NCBI GenBank assembly: GCA_036562185.1
Contig: DATCKN010000094.1
Coordinates: forward strand, 1-64,000
DNA length: 64,000 bases
Reading direction: 5' to 3'
Source of the DNA: Thermoclostridium sp036562185
Lineage (GTDB): Bacteria; Bacillota; Clostridia; DSM-8532
Positions 54,011-62,854 of the stretch are shown here, in pieces. Made by a program: the position numbers and the translations under genes. Position 1 is the first letter of the stretch. The number at the start of each line of letters is the position of its first letter. The notes under the pieces are model-generated. The model was not told the DNA's origin and made no database searches. It was given only the letters and a program-made list of their open reading frames with translations.

Positions 54011-54841
54011 TTACAATGGTACGTCCTGCCAGGTATTACTAATCAGCACGCGCTGGTGGCTATAACCTGAGCTTCTTAATATTTTAACCGACTCGGTATA
54101 GTAGCAGTCAATCCAATCAGGATGATGCGCGTCTGAATTCAGTACAACAGGTATATCCATTTCCCTCATAAGTTTGATAATCCATTCCGAAGGATATGGT
54201 TCAGCGGTGTATCCTCTTGAAATCCCACCGGTATTGATTTCTACAATTACGTTGCTTTGACTTATGATATTTAAAACTTCTTCAACCTTGTTCCGGTACC
54301 ATGTATCGGTCTCATTAAAAAAAAGGTTGCCGGCATTGTTCTTTTTTACAATATCCAGATGCCCCAAAATATCAGGCCGATGGGTTTTGACCATTTCAGC
54401 GACCAGGTTGTAATATGTTTCTATTAGATTCCTGACATTACCGTTGAAAACCGAGTCAAGAAGTTCGGTGAATTCGCCTATGGGGCCGTCTACGGTCAGA
54501 TACTTGTTGCTTTTTTCATTATAATACATGAAATGAACCGATCCTATTGTGTAGTCAATGCCCGGATAAATTCTGAAGTCCTTGCAGTCCGGATAAAAGT
54601 CGGTTTCTAGGCCTGCATAAATCTGTATTTGGTTTTTGTATTTTTCCTTCAGCTCTTCAATTTTCTGAATATATTTGTTTAAGTTTCCGGGTTTCATTGT
54701 CCAGCCTGTATCAAAAAGAAAAGGGGCATGGGACGAAAACCCTATGGCTTTAAAGCCTTTTCTGATGGCAGACAAAACATAGTCTTCCGGTTCCATTTGC
54801 CCGTCGCAGAAAACACTGTGAGTATGATAAGTTGACAACAT
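54011..54841 (-). CDS. hisK: PHP-domain phosphatase, histidinol-phosphatase type
   Basis: A 276-residue metal-dependent phosphoesterase. STYHTHSVFCDGQMEPEDYV with KAIGFSSHAP, GSVHFMYYN, DILGHLDIVKKNN and LNSDAHHPD supply the His/Asp metal ligands of the PHP fold. The order and length match HisJ/HisK-type histidinol-phosphatases, which make histidinol in histidine synthesis. No other his gene is adjacent. It starts 14 bp after an acyl-CoA ligase gene on the same strand, so the two are cotranscribed; the link is unexplained. Other PHP substrates are possible. Confidence 0.75.
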   Translation of the reverse strand: MLSTYHTHSVFCDGQMEPEDYVLSAIRKGFKAIGFSSHAPFLFDTGWTMKPGNLNKYIQKIEELKEKYKNQIQIYAGLETDFYPDCKDFRIYPGIDYTIGSVHFMYYNEKSNKYLTVDGPIGEFTELLDSVFNGNVRNLIETYYNLVAEMVKTHRPDILGHLDIVKKNNAGNLFFNETDTWYRNKVEEVLNIISQSNVIVEINTGGISRGYTAEPYPSEWIIKLMREMDIPVVLNSDAHHPDWIDCYYTESVKILRSSGYSHQRVLISNTWQDVPL

Positions 54842-54855
54842 ATTTTCACCTTATA

Positions 54856-56619
54856 TCATTTTAGCTTCAGCTTGCTTGTAAGATTTGAAATGTTGACTGA
54901 CAGCAGCTCAACATATCTTTTTATTTTCTTTGTTGTGGTTTTTTCAAATTCTTCTTTTCTTATATCAAAATGCTGGATTCTTTTATATGAAGAAAGCTTT
55001 TTGTTAACTTTCTTGACTTCAGTAAGAATAATCTTATGAAGTTCTTCTTCGGTGGGTGTTCTGCCAAGTTGTTCCTCTATGGCTTCCATGTTCGGGAATA
55101 TCTGGGCGCACACTTTTGTTTCGTCATCTTCAGGATCGTCAACACCGTAAACAAGTGATTCAAGGATATAAGGGCTTTGGTTTAAGTATAGTTCTATATC
55201 TTCAGGATAAATATTTTTGCCGTTTTTCGTGACTATTACATTTTTCTTACGCCCTGTTATATACAGAAAGCCATCCTTATCTATCCTGCCATAATCGCCT
55301 GTGTAAAGCCATCCATCCCTGAGCACTTCACGGGTTGCTTCCTCGTTTTTGTAATATCCAAGCATAACATTATCGCCTTTGACGATAATCTCGCCAATTT
55401 TGTCCCTGCCCGGGTTGTCAATTTTTACTTCAACGCCAGGCAAAGGCAAACCTACAGAACCATCCTTATATTCCTTTATTCGGTTAACTGTAACTATCGG
55501 TGAACATTCTGTGAGCCCGTATCCCTGCTGCAAATTAAAGCCCATAGCGCGGAAAGCCTTGCTTACTTTGGGATTTAGAGCAGATGCACCCGAAATAATA
55601 AGCCTTAGATTTCCACCAAGATTTTCATGCACTTCGTTGAAAAGTTTTCTTTGGATGTCTTTAAATCCAAGTTTAGCAAGAATGGGAGCAATAAACAGCC
55701 CAAACCTGAGTTTAAAATAGCTGTTTTCCTTCCTTGCCTTTTTTTCAATTTTACTGTAAACATTTTCGAGAATCAGAGGAACCGACATAATAATGCTTGG
55801 TTTATATTCCTGAAGGTTTTTTGTTATATGTCTCAGCCCTTCACAAAAGCCAATCGATACCCCAAGATAAACCATAGTTAAAAAACCGGCGGTACACTCA
55901 TAAGTATGATGGAGCGGAAGAATCGACAGTATGCTGTCACGGTTGTCAGCAGTAAGCAATTGTGATACTCCCATAATATCATGGCAGATGTTCTTATGAG
56001 ACAGCATTACTCCTTTTGACTTATCAGTGGTACCCGAAGTAAAGATTAGCATGCTCATTTCTTCAGGATTTATTGGGGCGTCGATATATTCACGGTTACC
56101 TGATTCAATGAGATTTCGTCCCTTTTCCATTAAACCGGACAAAAACATAATTCCGTCATATTCGCTTTTATCAAGGTTATCCATGCATATTACATATTTT
56201 AGGTCAGGAAGATCTTTTTTTATTTTAATTACGTTATCAATATAATTTGCGGAAGTAACTATGGCAGAAGCTTCTGAACGGGACAAAAGGGAAGCCAGTT
56301 CATTGATTGGAAGTTCTTTGTCCAACGGTACAATAACTCCAACTCCGTTAACTACTGCCAGGTAAGTAAGACACCATTCGTACCTGTTTTCACTCATAAC
56401 GGCTATTTTGGTATTTTTAAGCCCTAAATCAAGAAGAGCCGTTCCAAGCTCGTTCAAAGATTCTATAAATTTCGTGTAGGTGATCGATGTAAATTTGCCA
56501 TTACTGTCTTTCAAGATAAACGCACTGCAACCTGGATTTAACTTCTCACTCTGTTTTACCATATCTCTTAAATCTACGATTTTTCTAACGTTAAAATACT
56601 TTAACCTGTTCCTATTCAT
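54856..56619 (-). CDS. AMP-forming acyl-CoA synthetase (ligase)
   Basis: A 587-residue enzyme from ATG 56619, with GGGGT 10 nt upstream; a longer frame from 56715 begins in a hydrophobic leader without a site. LIFTSGTTDKSKGVMLSHKN is the ATP-binding P-loop, INPKVSKAFRAMGFNLQQGY with GLTECSPIV the adenylate motif, and GWLYTGDYGRIDKDGFLYIT with GRKKNVIVTKNGKNIYPEDI the hinge. It activates fatty or other carboxylic acids to CoA thioesters. It precedes the PHP-phosphatase gene. Confidence 0.9.
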   Translation of the reverse strand: MNRNRLKYFNVRKIVDLRDMVKQSEKLNPGCSAFILKDSNGKFTSITYTKFIESLNELGTALLDLGLKNTKIAVMSENRYEWCLTYLAVVNGVGVIVPLDKELPINELASLLSRSEASAIVTSANYIDNVIKIKKDLPDLKYVICMDNLDKSEYDGIMFLSGLMEKGRNLIESGNREYIDAPINPEEMSMLIFTSGTTDKSKGVMLSHKNICHDIMGVSQLLTADNRDSILSILPLHHTYECTAGFLTMVYLGVSIGFCEGLRHITKNLQEYKPSIIMSVPLILENVYSKIEKKARKENSYFKLRFGLFIAPILAKLGFKDIQRKLFNEVHENLGGNLRLIISGASALNPKVSKAFRAMGFNLQQGYGLTECSPIVTVNRIKEYKDGSVGLPLPGVEVKIDNPGRDKIGEIIVKGDNVMLGYYKNEEATREVLRDGWLYTGDYGRIDKDGFLYITGRKKNVIVTKNGKNIYPEDIELYLNQSPYILESLVYGVDDPEDDETKVCAQIFPNMEAIEEQLGRTPTEEELHKIILTEVKKVNKKLSSYKRIQHFDIRKEEFEKTTTKKIKRYVELLSVNISNLTSKLKLK

Positions 56620-56853
56620 AACATACGACCCCACAAAAAGATAAATTAAATGAAACTGAACACTAAGAATATTATATCTAATGCAACCCAATAATACAAC
56701 GAATGTTAAAAACATAATTATTTCTAAAATTTGTTTTGTATTAAAAATATATACTAGCAGATTATATTAATGAATGCTTCAAATGAGATCTCAATAACCT
56801 TTAAACTATCTCCCTTTTTAAACGGGGCAAATTTCAATTAAAGGAGGTTAACT

Positions 56854-57030
56854 ATGCAAGTTGAAAAAATGAACCGTCCCAATGAAGGAATTAAATGTGT
56901 AGTAAACAGCTGCTACTATTATATGTCAGGTGACAAATGCTCTGCAGAAAAAATAGAAGTACAACCCCGGAACGCGACTTCAAGCGATGAAACCGACTGT
57001 GCGACATTTACACCAACAAATCAGCAATAA
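56854..57030 (+). CDS. DUF1540-type small protein
   Basis: A 58-residue protein from ATG 56854 with AAAGGAGG 7 nt upstream. The spacing C-V-V-N-S-C-x4-M-S-G-D-K-C-S-A-E-K-I-E-V and the last Cys near T-D-C-A-T-F are those of DUF1540, a small cysteine-rich (probably metal-binding) domain frequent in Clostridia and often linked to sporulation. A hairpin follows at once. Confidence 0.88.
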   Translation: MQVEKMNRPNEGIKCVVNSCYYYMSGDKCSAEKIEVQPRNATSSDETDCATFTPTNQQ

Positions 57031-57044
57031 TAGGTAATTTTTAC

Positions 57045-57070
57045 GGGTGGTAATATACCACCCTGTTTTT
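57045..57070 (+). terminator. Rho-independent terminator after the DUF1540 gene
   Basis: GGGTGGTA at 57045-57052 and TACCACCC at 57056-57063 form an 8-bp stem with a 3-nt loop, followed by TGTTTTTAT. Confidence 0.75.
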
Positions 57071-57285
57071 ATGAATAAGCAAGTAAATTGAAGCATTTGC
57101 ACGGGTTTTTAATTATTCCCATGTTATCATCCGTAATATAAAATCAAAATTTCACGTAAGAATTGAAAGCAAGCTTTTACAAAAACAATTGTGGCAATTA
57201 CCCGTTTTTTGTTGAAACCAATCAATCCTTATGATATGATAGTCTAAGGAATATCCAAAACTTGTCGAAAGAAGGAAAATTCCAA

Positions 57286-58611
57286 ATGAGTGATTTGATG
57301 AAAGTAAATGCCAGTGTCTATTCACGCAAAGGGTTAGAACAGGAACAGAACCGTGATGACTTTTACATGAACGGAAAGTTTTTATCCGAGCATCACATTG
57401 ACAACATGGAGGCATCAATAGATAACCGTGCAAGTGAGTTCTTCTTTGCAGTTGCTGATCATATGGAATTTTTCGATGATGAGCAAAAAGTAAATTTCTC
57501 TATTTTGAGAGAATTAGGCAAGTTCCATGAAAAAATAACTGTTCAGGATGGTGACGTTGATTATAAAACCAAAGAACTCACCACAAGGGTTGCCGAAACT
57601 GCAAAATATGTTTTAAGCTTTCATGAAATGAGTGGCTTACCAAAGGAAGCTTTGGAAAGGCAAATGGGCTTTGCCGGACTTTTGCTTACCAATGGAAAGG
57701 CAGTAGTAGCTACATATGGTACATGCCATGTTTTTTACTGCCATAATGGTGTTGTCAAGCATATAACAGGATATCCCAAATCCAAAAACCTGCCCGACCC
57801 GATTATTTTATCCGGAGATGACGATGAAGAGCAGGGGGATGAATTCCAGGTAAAAGATGATGACGTCTTTATTTCACAAACAGAGCCTATCGAATTGTGT
57901 GAAGGTGATAAATTCCTTCTAATCAGCGATGGCATTTATGATACCCTTGGTGAAGAGTATATTGAAGATATATTATCGATGAGGAGCGACAGCACTTACA
58001 TAGCTTACCGGGCAGTAAACGAAGCGATGAGCAAGGAATGCATTGATGATATGACTGCCATGGTTGTGAGCGTTGAGAAAATCAGATCAGCTGCATCCGG
58101 TGCCCCGCCTGTTAAGAAACCGGCAGTAAAGCAAAAAACTTCTGAGTTGAAAAACGTGCCTCCGCCGACTTATAAATATAAGAAAAAGAATATCAGGAAG
58201 TATGAAAATGTGATTTACTATGCTGCCGTATTCATGACAGCAGTTCTTCTTATTCTGATTTTGTTCTTTGTTATAAAAAATATAATGAGAAACTTAAGTG
58301 ACCCGGGTGAGGTGGTGATAGATACGACGCCTATTCCTACATTATCGCCTACTCCGACTCCCGAGGCTCCGCCGGAGGATATAGAGGTAACACCTGAACC
58401 TACTCCAACCGAAGCACCTGTGCAGGTAACAGAACATATCGTTCAAAAGGGCGATACATTGTCATCCATAGCAAGAAAGTACTATGGCGATAACTTTGAA
58501 TACGTTGAAAAACTGGGTAAATATAATAACATACCTGCTCCATACAATACCATTATTCTGGGGCAGAAAATAAAAATCCCGCCACTGGAAGAACTACTTA
58601 AGGTTGAGTAA
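57286..58611 (+). CDS. PP2C-like phosphatase, membrane helix and LysM fusion
   Basis: A 441-residue protein from ATG 57286, with AAGGAA upstream. Residues about 1-265 look like a PP2C-type domain: QEQNRDDFYMN, AVADHMEF (in place of the usual D-G-M-G-G), LLISDGIYDTLGEEYIEDIL and IDDMTAMVV. The membrane helix lies at about 308-333 (VIYYAAVFMTAVLLILILFF), then a Pro/Thr linker and a LysM domain (about 384-432, IVQKGDTLSSIARKYYGDNF). This places a cytosolic phosphatase opposite a peptidoglycan-binding domain. The altered first metal motif raises the possibility that it senses rather than dephosphorylates. It is the only gene in its transcript. Confidence 0.8.
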   Translation: MSDLMKVNASVYSRKGLEQEQNRDDFYMNGKFLSEHHIDNMEASIDNRASEFFFAVADHMEFFDDEQKVNFSILRELGKFHEKITVQDGDVDYKTKELTTRVAETAKYVLSFHEMSGLPKEALERQMGFAGLLLTNGKAVVATYGTCHVFYCHNGVVKHITGYPKSKNLPDPIILSGDDDEEQGDEFQVKDDDVFISQTEPIELCEGDKFLLISDGIYDTLGEEYIEDILSMRSDSTYIAYRAVNEAMSKECIDDMTAMVVSVEKIRSAASGAPPVKKPAVKQKTSELKNVPPPTYKYKKKNIRKYENVIYYAAVFMTAVLLILILFFVIKNIMRNLSDPGEVVIDTTPIPTLSPTPTPEAPPEDIEVTPEPTPTEAPVQVTEHIVQKGDTLSSIARKYYGDNFEYVEKLGKYNNIPAPYNTIILGQKIKIPPLEELLKVE

Positions 58612-58631
58612 AATATTAAGAACATTAAAAT

Positions 58632-58663
58632 AAAAAAGCGGTTCGATTACGAACCGCTTTTTT
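58632..58663. terminator. Bidirectional terminator
   Basis: AAAAAAGCGGTTCG at 58632-58645 and CGAACCGCTTTTTT at 58650-58663 form a 14-bp stem with an ATTA loop. T runs on both strands serve the rightward PP2C-LysM gene and the leftward mutase gene. Confidence 0.88.
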
Positions 58664-58685
58664 ACTTGATTTTAAAGTTTTTATA

Positions 58686-59888
58686 TCAGGAATTTATAAG
58701 CCTTTCTATAAGCTTATGCCCTTCTTCGATAAAAATGCCGGCAGATGCCGCATCTTTTTCACAATAGGTTTTATTACTTTTCTTTGATTCGGTTTTCCGA
58801 TAGATTACATATGGAACGGGATCTCTTGAATGGGTCCTTATTGACAGCGGTGTAGGATGGTCAGGGAGAAGAAGTATTGAGTAATCCCACTTGGAAAGGC
58901 CTTGCATTAAAGGACCAAGCAGCTCTGAATCTATCAGCTCAATTGATTTAACCTTGCCTTCAACAGAACCCTGATGCCCGCATTCGTCCGGTGCTTCAAC
59001 ATGAATATAGACAAAATCCCTTCCCGATTCCAGTTCATTCAATGCGGCCAGTGCTTTGCCTTTATAGTTCGTATGAATATTCCCGGTGGCACCTTCAACA
59101 TAAACTACGTTCAGTCCGGCCAGCATTCCTATTCCACGGACCAGATCCACTGCCGATATCACGCTTCCCGAAAGGTTGAACTTTTCATGAAATGATTCCA
59201 GTGACGGCTTCCTGCCCTGTCCCCACAGCCATATTGAAGTAGCCGGATTCAGGCCTTTTTCAATACGTTTTTGGTTCACCGGATGTCCTTTTAAAATTTT
59301 TGAGCTTTCCTTCATCAGTGACAATAATAATTCGCTGCCTTCACCTTTTGGCAGAAAGTTTTTAATTTTTTTCCCGCTGATATCATGAGGCGGGGTAAGA
59401 TTAAGATCCAGCCTGCCTTCATTCCAGACAACACAATGCCTGTAGCTGACTCCGGGATAAAATGAAAATGTGCTGTTGCTGAGTTTTTCGGACAGCGCCT
59501 TGATTAGTTCGCGGGATTCCCCGGTGGTTATCTCGCCCGAACTGTAATCTATCATTGTCCTGTCTTCATAGTTTTCTTCATCCGACAGGGTTACAAGGTT
59601 GCATCTTATGGCAATGTCATTTTCGCCCAGGTCAATTCCCATGCTTACGGCTTCGAGAGGTGAACGCCCGGTATAATATACTGACGGATCATATCCGAAC
59701 ACCGATAGATTTGCCACATCGCTGCCCGGCTGAAGAGTATCCGGTATTGTTTTAACAAGCCCGATCTCGCCGTTTTGTGCGAGATAGTCCATATTTGGTT
59801 TAAACGCAGCTTCAAGAGGAGTTTTGCCTTTTAATTCCGGCATGGGGTAATCTGCCATACCATCCCCGATAAGAACAATATATTTCAT
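58686..59888 (-). CDS. apgM: Cofactor-independent phosphoglycerate mutase, archaeal type
   Basis: A 400-residue alkaline-phosphatase-superfamily enzyme. YIVLIGDGMADYPMPELKGK, LQPGSDVANLSVFGYDPSVY, YTGRSPLEAVSMGID and LLPDHPTPLSIRTHSRDPVP carry the metal ligands and the catalytic Ser/Thr region. Archaeal relatives interconvert 3- and 2-phosphoglycerate. A bacterial subgroup (TIGR02535, from memory) has been proposed to act as a homoserine kinase because it can lie beside threonine genes. No thr gene is near here, so either reaction is open. Confidence 0.85.
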   Translation of the reverse strand: MKYIVLIGDGMADYPMPELKGKTPLEAAFKPNMDYLAQNGEIGLVKTIPDTLQPGSDVANLSVFGYDPSVYYTGRSPLEAVSMGIDLGENDIAIRCNLVTLSDEENYEDRTMIDYSSGEITTGESRELIKALSEKLSNSTFSFYPGVSYRHCVVWNEGRLDLNLTPPHDISGKKIKNFLPKGEGSELLLSLMKESSKILKGHPVNQKRIEKGLNPATSIWLWGQGRKPSLESFHEKFNLSGSVISAVDLVRGIGMLAGLNVVYVEGATGNIHTNYKGKALAALNELESGRDFVYIHVEAPDECGHQGSVEGKVKSIELIDSELLGPLMQGLSKWDYSILLLPDHPTPLSIRTHSRDPVPYVIYRKTESKKSNKTYCEKDAASAGIFIEEGHKLIERLINS

Positions 59889-60062
59889 TCTAAACCACCT
59901 TATTTAAAAACCTTTCATCCAACTGCTTTAATATGTTTAATTTCCGTCAATTGCTTTTACAACACAACTTATGCAAACTGCTTCAGTTGACGTTTATAAT
60001 AATATATATACCATCAGGCATTGTCTGATTAAACGATAAATTTATGGTAAATATTAACGCAT

Positions 60063-60097
60063 AAAAAAAGACAAGTCAAGATGACTTGCCTTTTTTT
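60063..60097 (-). terminator. Rho-independent terminator after the decarboxylase beta-subunit gene
   Basis: The plus-strand bases 60063-60078 and 60082-60097 form a 16-bp stem with one mismatch and a 3-nt loop, with seven A and seven T at the ends. Read on the minus strand it ends in a T run 10 bp beyond the stop codon. Confidence 0.8.
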
Positions 60098-60107
60098 ATA
60101 TTAAGTC

Positions 60108-61295
60108 TTATCCTACCATCGATAACAATACACCTGCTGCAATGGCCGAGCCTATAACTCCGGCAACATTTGGGCCCATAGCGTGCATCAGAAGGAAGTT
60201 CTGAGGATTAGCTTCCTGGCCTACCTTCTGTGAAACACGGGCAGCCATCGGTACGGCGGATACCCCGGCTGAACCGATTAACGGATTTACCTTTCCACCG
60301 GTGAGCCAGCACATAAGCTTTCCGAACAATACACCGGTTGCAGTTCCCACACTGAATGCTATTAATCCCAATAAAATAATTAAAAGAGCCTGTATTCCGA
60401 AGCCGGGCTGGCTAAGCTTGTCTGCACTTGCTGTAGCACCAACTGTAAGTCCTAAGAATATAGTAACTATGTTTATTAATGCATTTTCAGCAGTCTCGCT
60501 TAAACGACCTACAACTCCGCTTTCTCGGAAAAGATTTCCAAGCATCAGCATTGCAATTAGCGGAGCGGCAGAAGGAATTAATAAAACTGTAAGAAGAGTA
60601 ACAACGATGGGGAAAAGAATTTTTTCTGTTTTGGAAACGGGGCGCAATTGTTCCATAACAATCTGACGTTCTTTTTTAGTGGTAAGTGCCCTCATAATTG
60701 GAGGCTGAATTACCGGAACAAGAGCCATATATGAATAAGCAGCCAATGCAATTGGACCCAGAAGCTCGGGTGCAAGTTTAGTGGTAAGCCATATTGCTGT
60801 AGGGCCATCGGCTCCGCCAATAATTGCAATTGAAGCTGCCTGTTTTTCAGTGAATTTACCGAGAGCCATTGCTCCAAGGTATGTTCCGAAAATACCAAAC
60901 TGAGCTGCAGCTCCTAACAATAAGCTTTTCGGGTTTGCAATCAATGGACCGAAATCTGTCATAACACCTATTCCGAGGAATATTAACGGCGGGTATATTC
61001 CCAGCTTAACACCAAGGTACAATAAATCAAACAAACCGCCTTCGTGAAGTATAGCCCCAAAATCAAGAGGACTGGCATCCCATAGTTCCGGATGCATTAA
61101 TCCGCCAAGAGGAAGATTTGCTGCCAGCATACCAAATGATATTGGAACCAGAAGTAAAGGCTCATATTTTTTAACTATAGCAAGGTATAAAAAAACACAG
61201 GCTATTACTATCATAACCAAATGCAGAGGTGTCATATTGGCAAAGCCTGATTCCTGAATAAGACTTGATATTGCGTTAGTAAAATCCTGCCACAT
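60108..61295 (-). CDS. oadB: Sodium-ion-translocating decarboxylase beta subunit
   Basis: A 395-residue integral membrane protein that couples decarboxylation of oxaloacetate, methylmalonyl-CoA or glutaconyl-CoA to sodium export. ATG 61295 is favoured because GGAG lies 6 nt upstream. About nine to ten membrane segments are visible. IGVMTDFGPLIANPKSLLLG, ASIAIIGGADGPTAIWLTTK (the G-G-A-D-G-P-T loop with the sodium-site Asp) and PLIGSAGVSAVPMAARVSQK are family hallmarks. It follows oadG by 33 bp. The substrate cannot be told without the alpha subunit. Confidence 0.92.
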   Translation of the reverse strand: MWQDFTNAISSLIQESGFANMTPLHLVMIVIACVFLYLAIVKKYEPLLLVPISFGMLAANLPLGGLMHPELWDASPLDFGAILHEGGLFDLLYLGVKLGIYPPLIFLGIGVMTDFGPLIANPKSLLLGAAAQFGIFGTYLGAMALGKFTEKQAASIAIIGGADGPTAIWLTTKLAPELLGPIALAAYSYMALVPVIQPPIMRALTTKKERQIVMEQLRPVSKTEKILFPIVVTLLTVLLIPSAAPLIAMLMLGNLFRESGVVGRLSETAENALINIVTIFLGLTVGATASADKLSQPGFGIQALLIILLGLIAFSVGTATGVLFGKLMCWLTGGKVNPLIGSAGVSAVPMAARVSQKVGQEANPQNFLLMHAMGPNVAGVIGSAIAAGVLLSMVG

Positions 61296-61328
61296 AATTA
61301 TCTCCATAATCTCCTTTTACTAATATTT

Positions 61329-61712
61329 TTAAAGTCTTGTAAGGATATATTCATTTCTTCCGGCTACGTTCCATATAGGAGTGGTATGTCCAATACGTTT
61401 GATTGATTTGACTTTTAAATCTGCACTTGAACCGCCCATGCTGGCTGCGATTGCCGCAGTAATAACAGCTATAAGCTCTGGACTCAAACCGTGCTGAGTG
61501 GTCGAAGTGGAATTAACATTGGTGGTTTCAGCCACATTTTTTATTTGAACATCATTTTTTTGAACGTTATTACTCTGACCATTGTTGCTGTTATTCTTCC
61601 TGTTACTGAACTTTGAAACAATCGCTGAGTATATTTTTATGCAAAGACTTAATAATGTAAGTGAGGCAAAAACAACCACCATACCTACCAGAACAACACT
61701 GAATGTACTCAA
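61329..61712 (-). CDS. oadG: Sodium-pump decarboxylase gamma subunit-like protein
   Basis: A 127-residue protein. TTG 61712 has GGGGAGG 8 nt upstream, preferred to the GTG at 61721, which overlaps that site. STFSVVLVGMVVVFASLTLL is the single N-terminal membrane helix, a charged linker follows, and the C-terminal MGGSSADLKVKSIKRIGHTT with PIWNVAGRNEYILTRL matches OadG-like subunits that bridge alpha and beta. It lies upstream of oadB in the same transcript. The alpha (carboxyltransferase) and biotin-carrier genes are not visible here. Confidence 0.85.
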   Translation of the reverse strand: MSTFSVVLVGMVVVFASLTLLSLCIKIYSAIVSKFSNRKNNSNNGQSNNVQKNDVQIKNVAETTNVNSTSTTQHGLSPELIAVITAAIAASMGGSSADLKVKSIKRIGHTTPIWNVAGRNEYILTRL

Positions 61713-61721
61713 TTTATGCAC

Positions 61722-62170
61722 CTCCCCGTAGAATAGAAAAATCTGTTCGTGTTAAAAGTATCACAATATTTGATTACAGTCAATATAACGAAATGTAAAA
61801 AGTTCCTCTACTTCTTACATTTATCGGGTACATGGTTTCATAAAGCATTTGTCTGATAAAGCACCAATAAATAACTGATACCCGGTTTCCTGATAATAAA
61901 ACAAAATATTCCGGCTTTAATTTAAATGTCTTGAAATTAAAACATGTGCCTGTTAAACAAGCAGTTAAAACAGCATCTTTGCTGTTTAAAATAGTATTTT
62001 CGTGTTGCAGTTTATTTAATCTTTGGGGTATAATAATTTTTAATGGTTGGATAATTCCATGAGGAATTTTTCTATACTGTTGAGTGGAATTTCGGGTATA
62101 TATTTTAGTAATATTCCTGAGTGATCAGAGTATTGACATTAAGTTAATTATAGTATGGGAGGAATCTGCG
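61722..62170. other. Intergenic region between the decarboxylase genes and the DUF1858 gene
   Basis: It holds divergent promoters. A candidate for the right-hand gene is TTGCAG (62005-62010) with TATAAT (62029-62034) at an 18-bp spacing. A small hairpin (AAACAGCA at 61968-61975 with TGCTGTTT at 61980-61987) precedes it. Nothing else recognised. Confidence 0.5.
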
Positions 62171-62374
62171 ATGGCAAAGGTTTCAGAAGATATGATCATA
62201 AGAGAAGTGCTTATGCTGGATGAAGGCACAGCCCCAATTTTTATGAAGCATGGGATGCATTGTTTGTTTTGCCCGTCTGCATCGGGTGAAAGCATTAAAG
62301 ATGCATGTGCTGTGCATGGCATAGATGCAAAAAAACTCATTGATGATCTGAATGAATATCTCAGCAGCAAGGAA
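62171..62374 (+). CDS. DUF1858-domain protein
   Basis: A 68-residue protein from ATG 62171, with GGGAGG 8 nt upstream. AKVSEDMIIREVLMLDEGTA, IFMKHGMHCLFCPSASGESI and DACAVHGIDAKKLIDDLNEY match DUF1858, a small helical domain with a C-x2-C pair often joined to hybrid-cluster or redox proteins. Its placement next to hydrogenase-type genes suggests a redox or Fe-S role (inference). A terminator follows immediately. Confidence 0.85.
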
Positions 62375-62380
62375 TAAATG

Positions 62381-62407
62381 AAAGCCGCCTTATTTGGCGG
62401 CTTTTTA
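62381..62407 (+). terminator. Rho-independent terminator after the DUF1858 gene
   Basis: AAAGCCGCC at 62381-62389 and GGCGGCTTT at 62396-62404 form a 9-bp stem with a 6-nt loop, ending in TTTTT. Confidence 0.8.
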
Positions 62408-62497
62408 CTAATGAATGATTATTCGGTGGCTAATACTGATTGACGCCTATTTATGGAAAGTCTATAATTAAAGTACTGATTACTAATGAGGTGTTGT

Positions 62498-62854
62498 ATG
62501 GTATTAAATGAAATTATAGAGCTGATAAATGGTGAAATTCATACATGTACCGATAAAATGAATATTATCATAAAATCAGCATGCGGTGCCGATTTAATGA
62601 GCGATGTAATGGCCTTTTCAAAGGAAAATGCCATGCTCCTTACAGGTCTTGTAAATCCTCAGGTTATCCGTACAGCTGAAATGATGGATATTCAGGTGGT
62701 CGTGTTTGTGCGCGGGAAGAAACCCAGCAAAGAAATGTGTGAATTAGCCGAAGAAAAAGGAATTGTCCTTTTATCAACAGACTTATCCATGTTTACTGCA
62801 TGCGGAATATTATATAAAGCCGGAATTGTAGGAAAAGGAAGCGAATGTGAGTAG
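62498..62854 (+). CDS. DRTGG-domain protein
   Basis: A 118-residue protein. ATG 62498 is favoured because the GAGG site (62488-62491) lies 6 nt upstream; an ATG at 62486 would overlap that site. IIIKSACGADLMSDVMAFSK, NAMLLTGLVNPQVIRTAEMM and LSTDLSMFTACGILYKAGIV follow the DRTGG fold, a ligand-binding module found with CBS domains and phosphotransacetylases. It overlaps the downstream ATPase gene by 8 bp, so the two are coupled. Confidence 0.85.
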   Translation: MVLNEIIELINGEIHTCTDKMNIIIKSACGADLMSDVMAFSKENAMLLTGLVNPQVIRTAEMMDIQVVVFVRGKKPSKEMCELAEEKGIVLLSTDLSMFTACGILYKAGIVGKGSECE

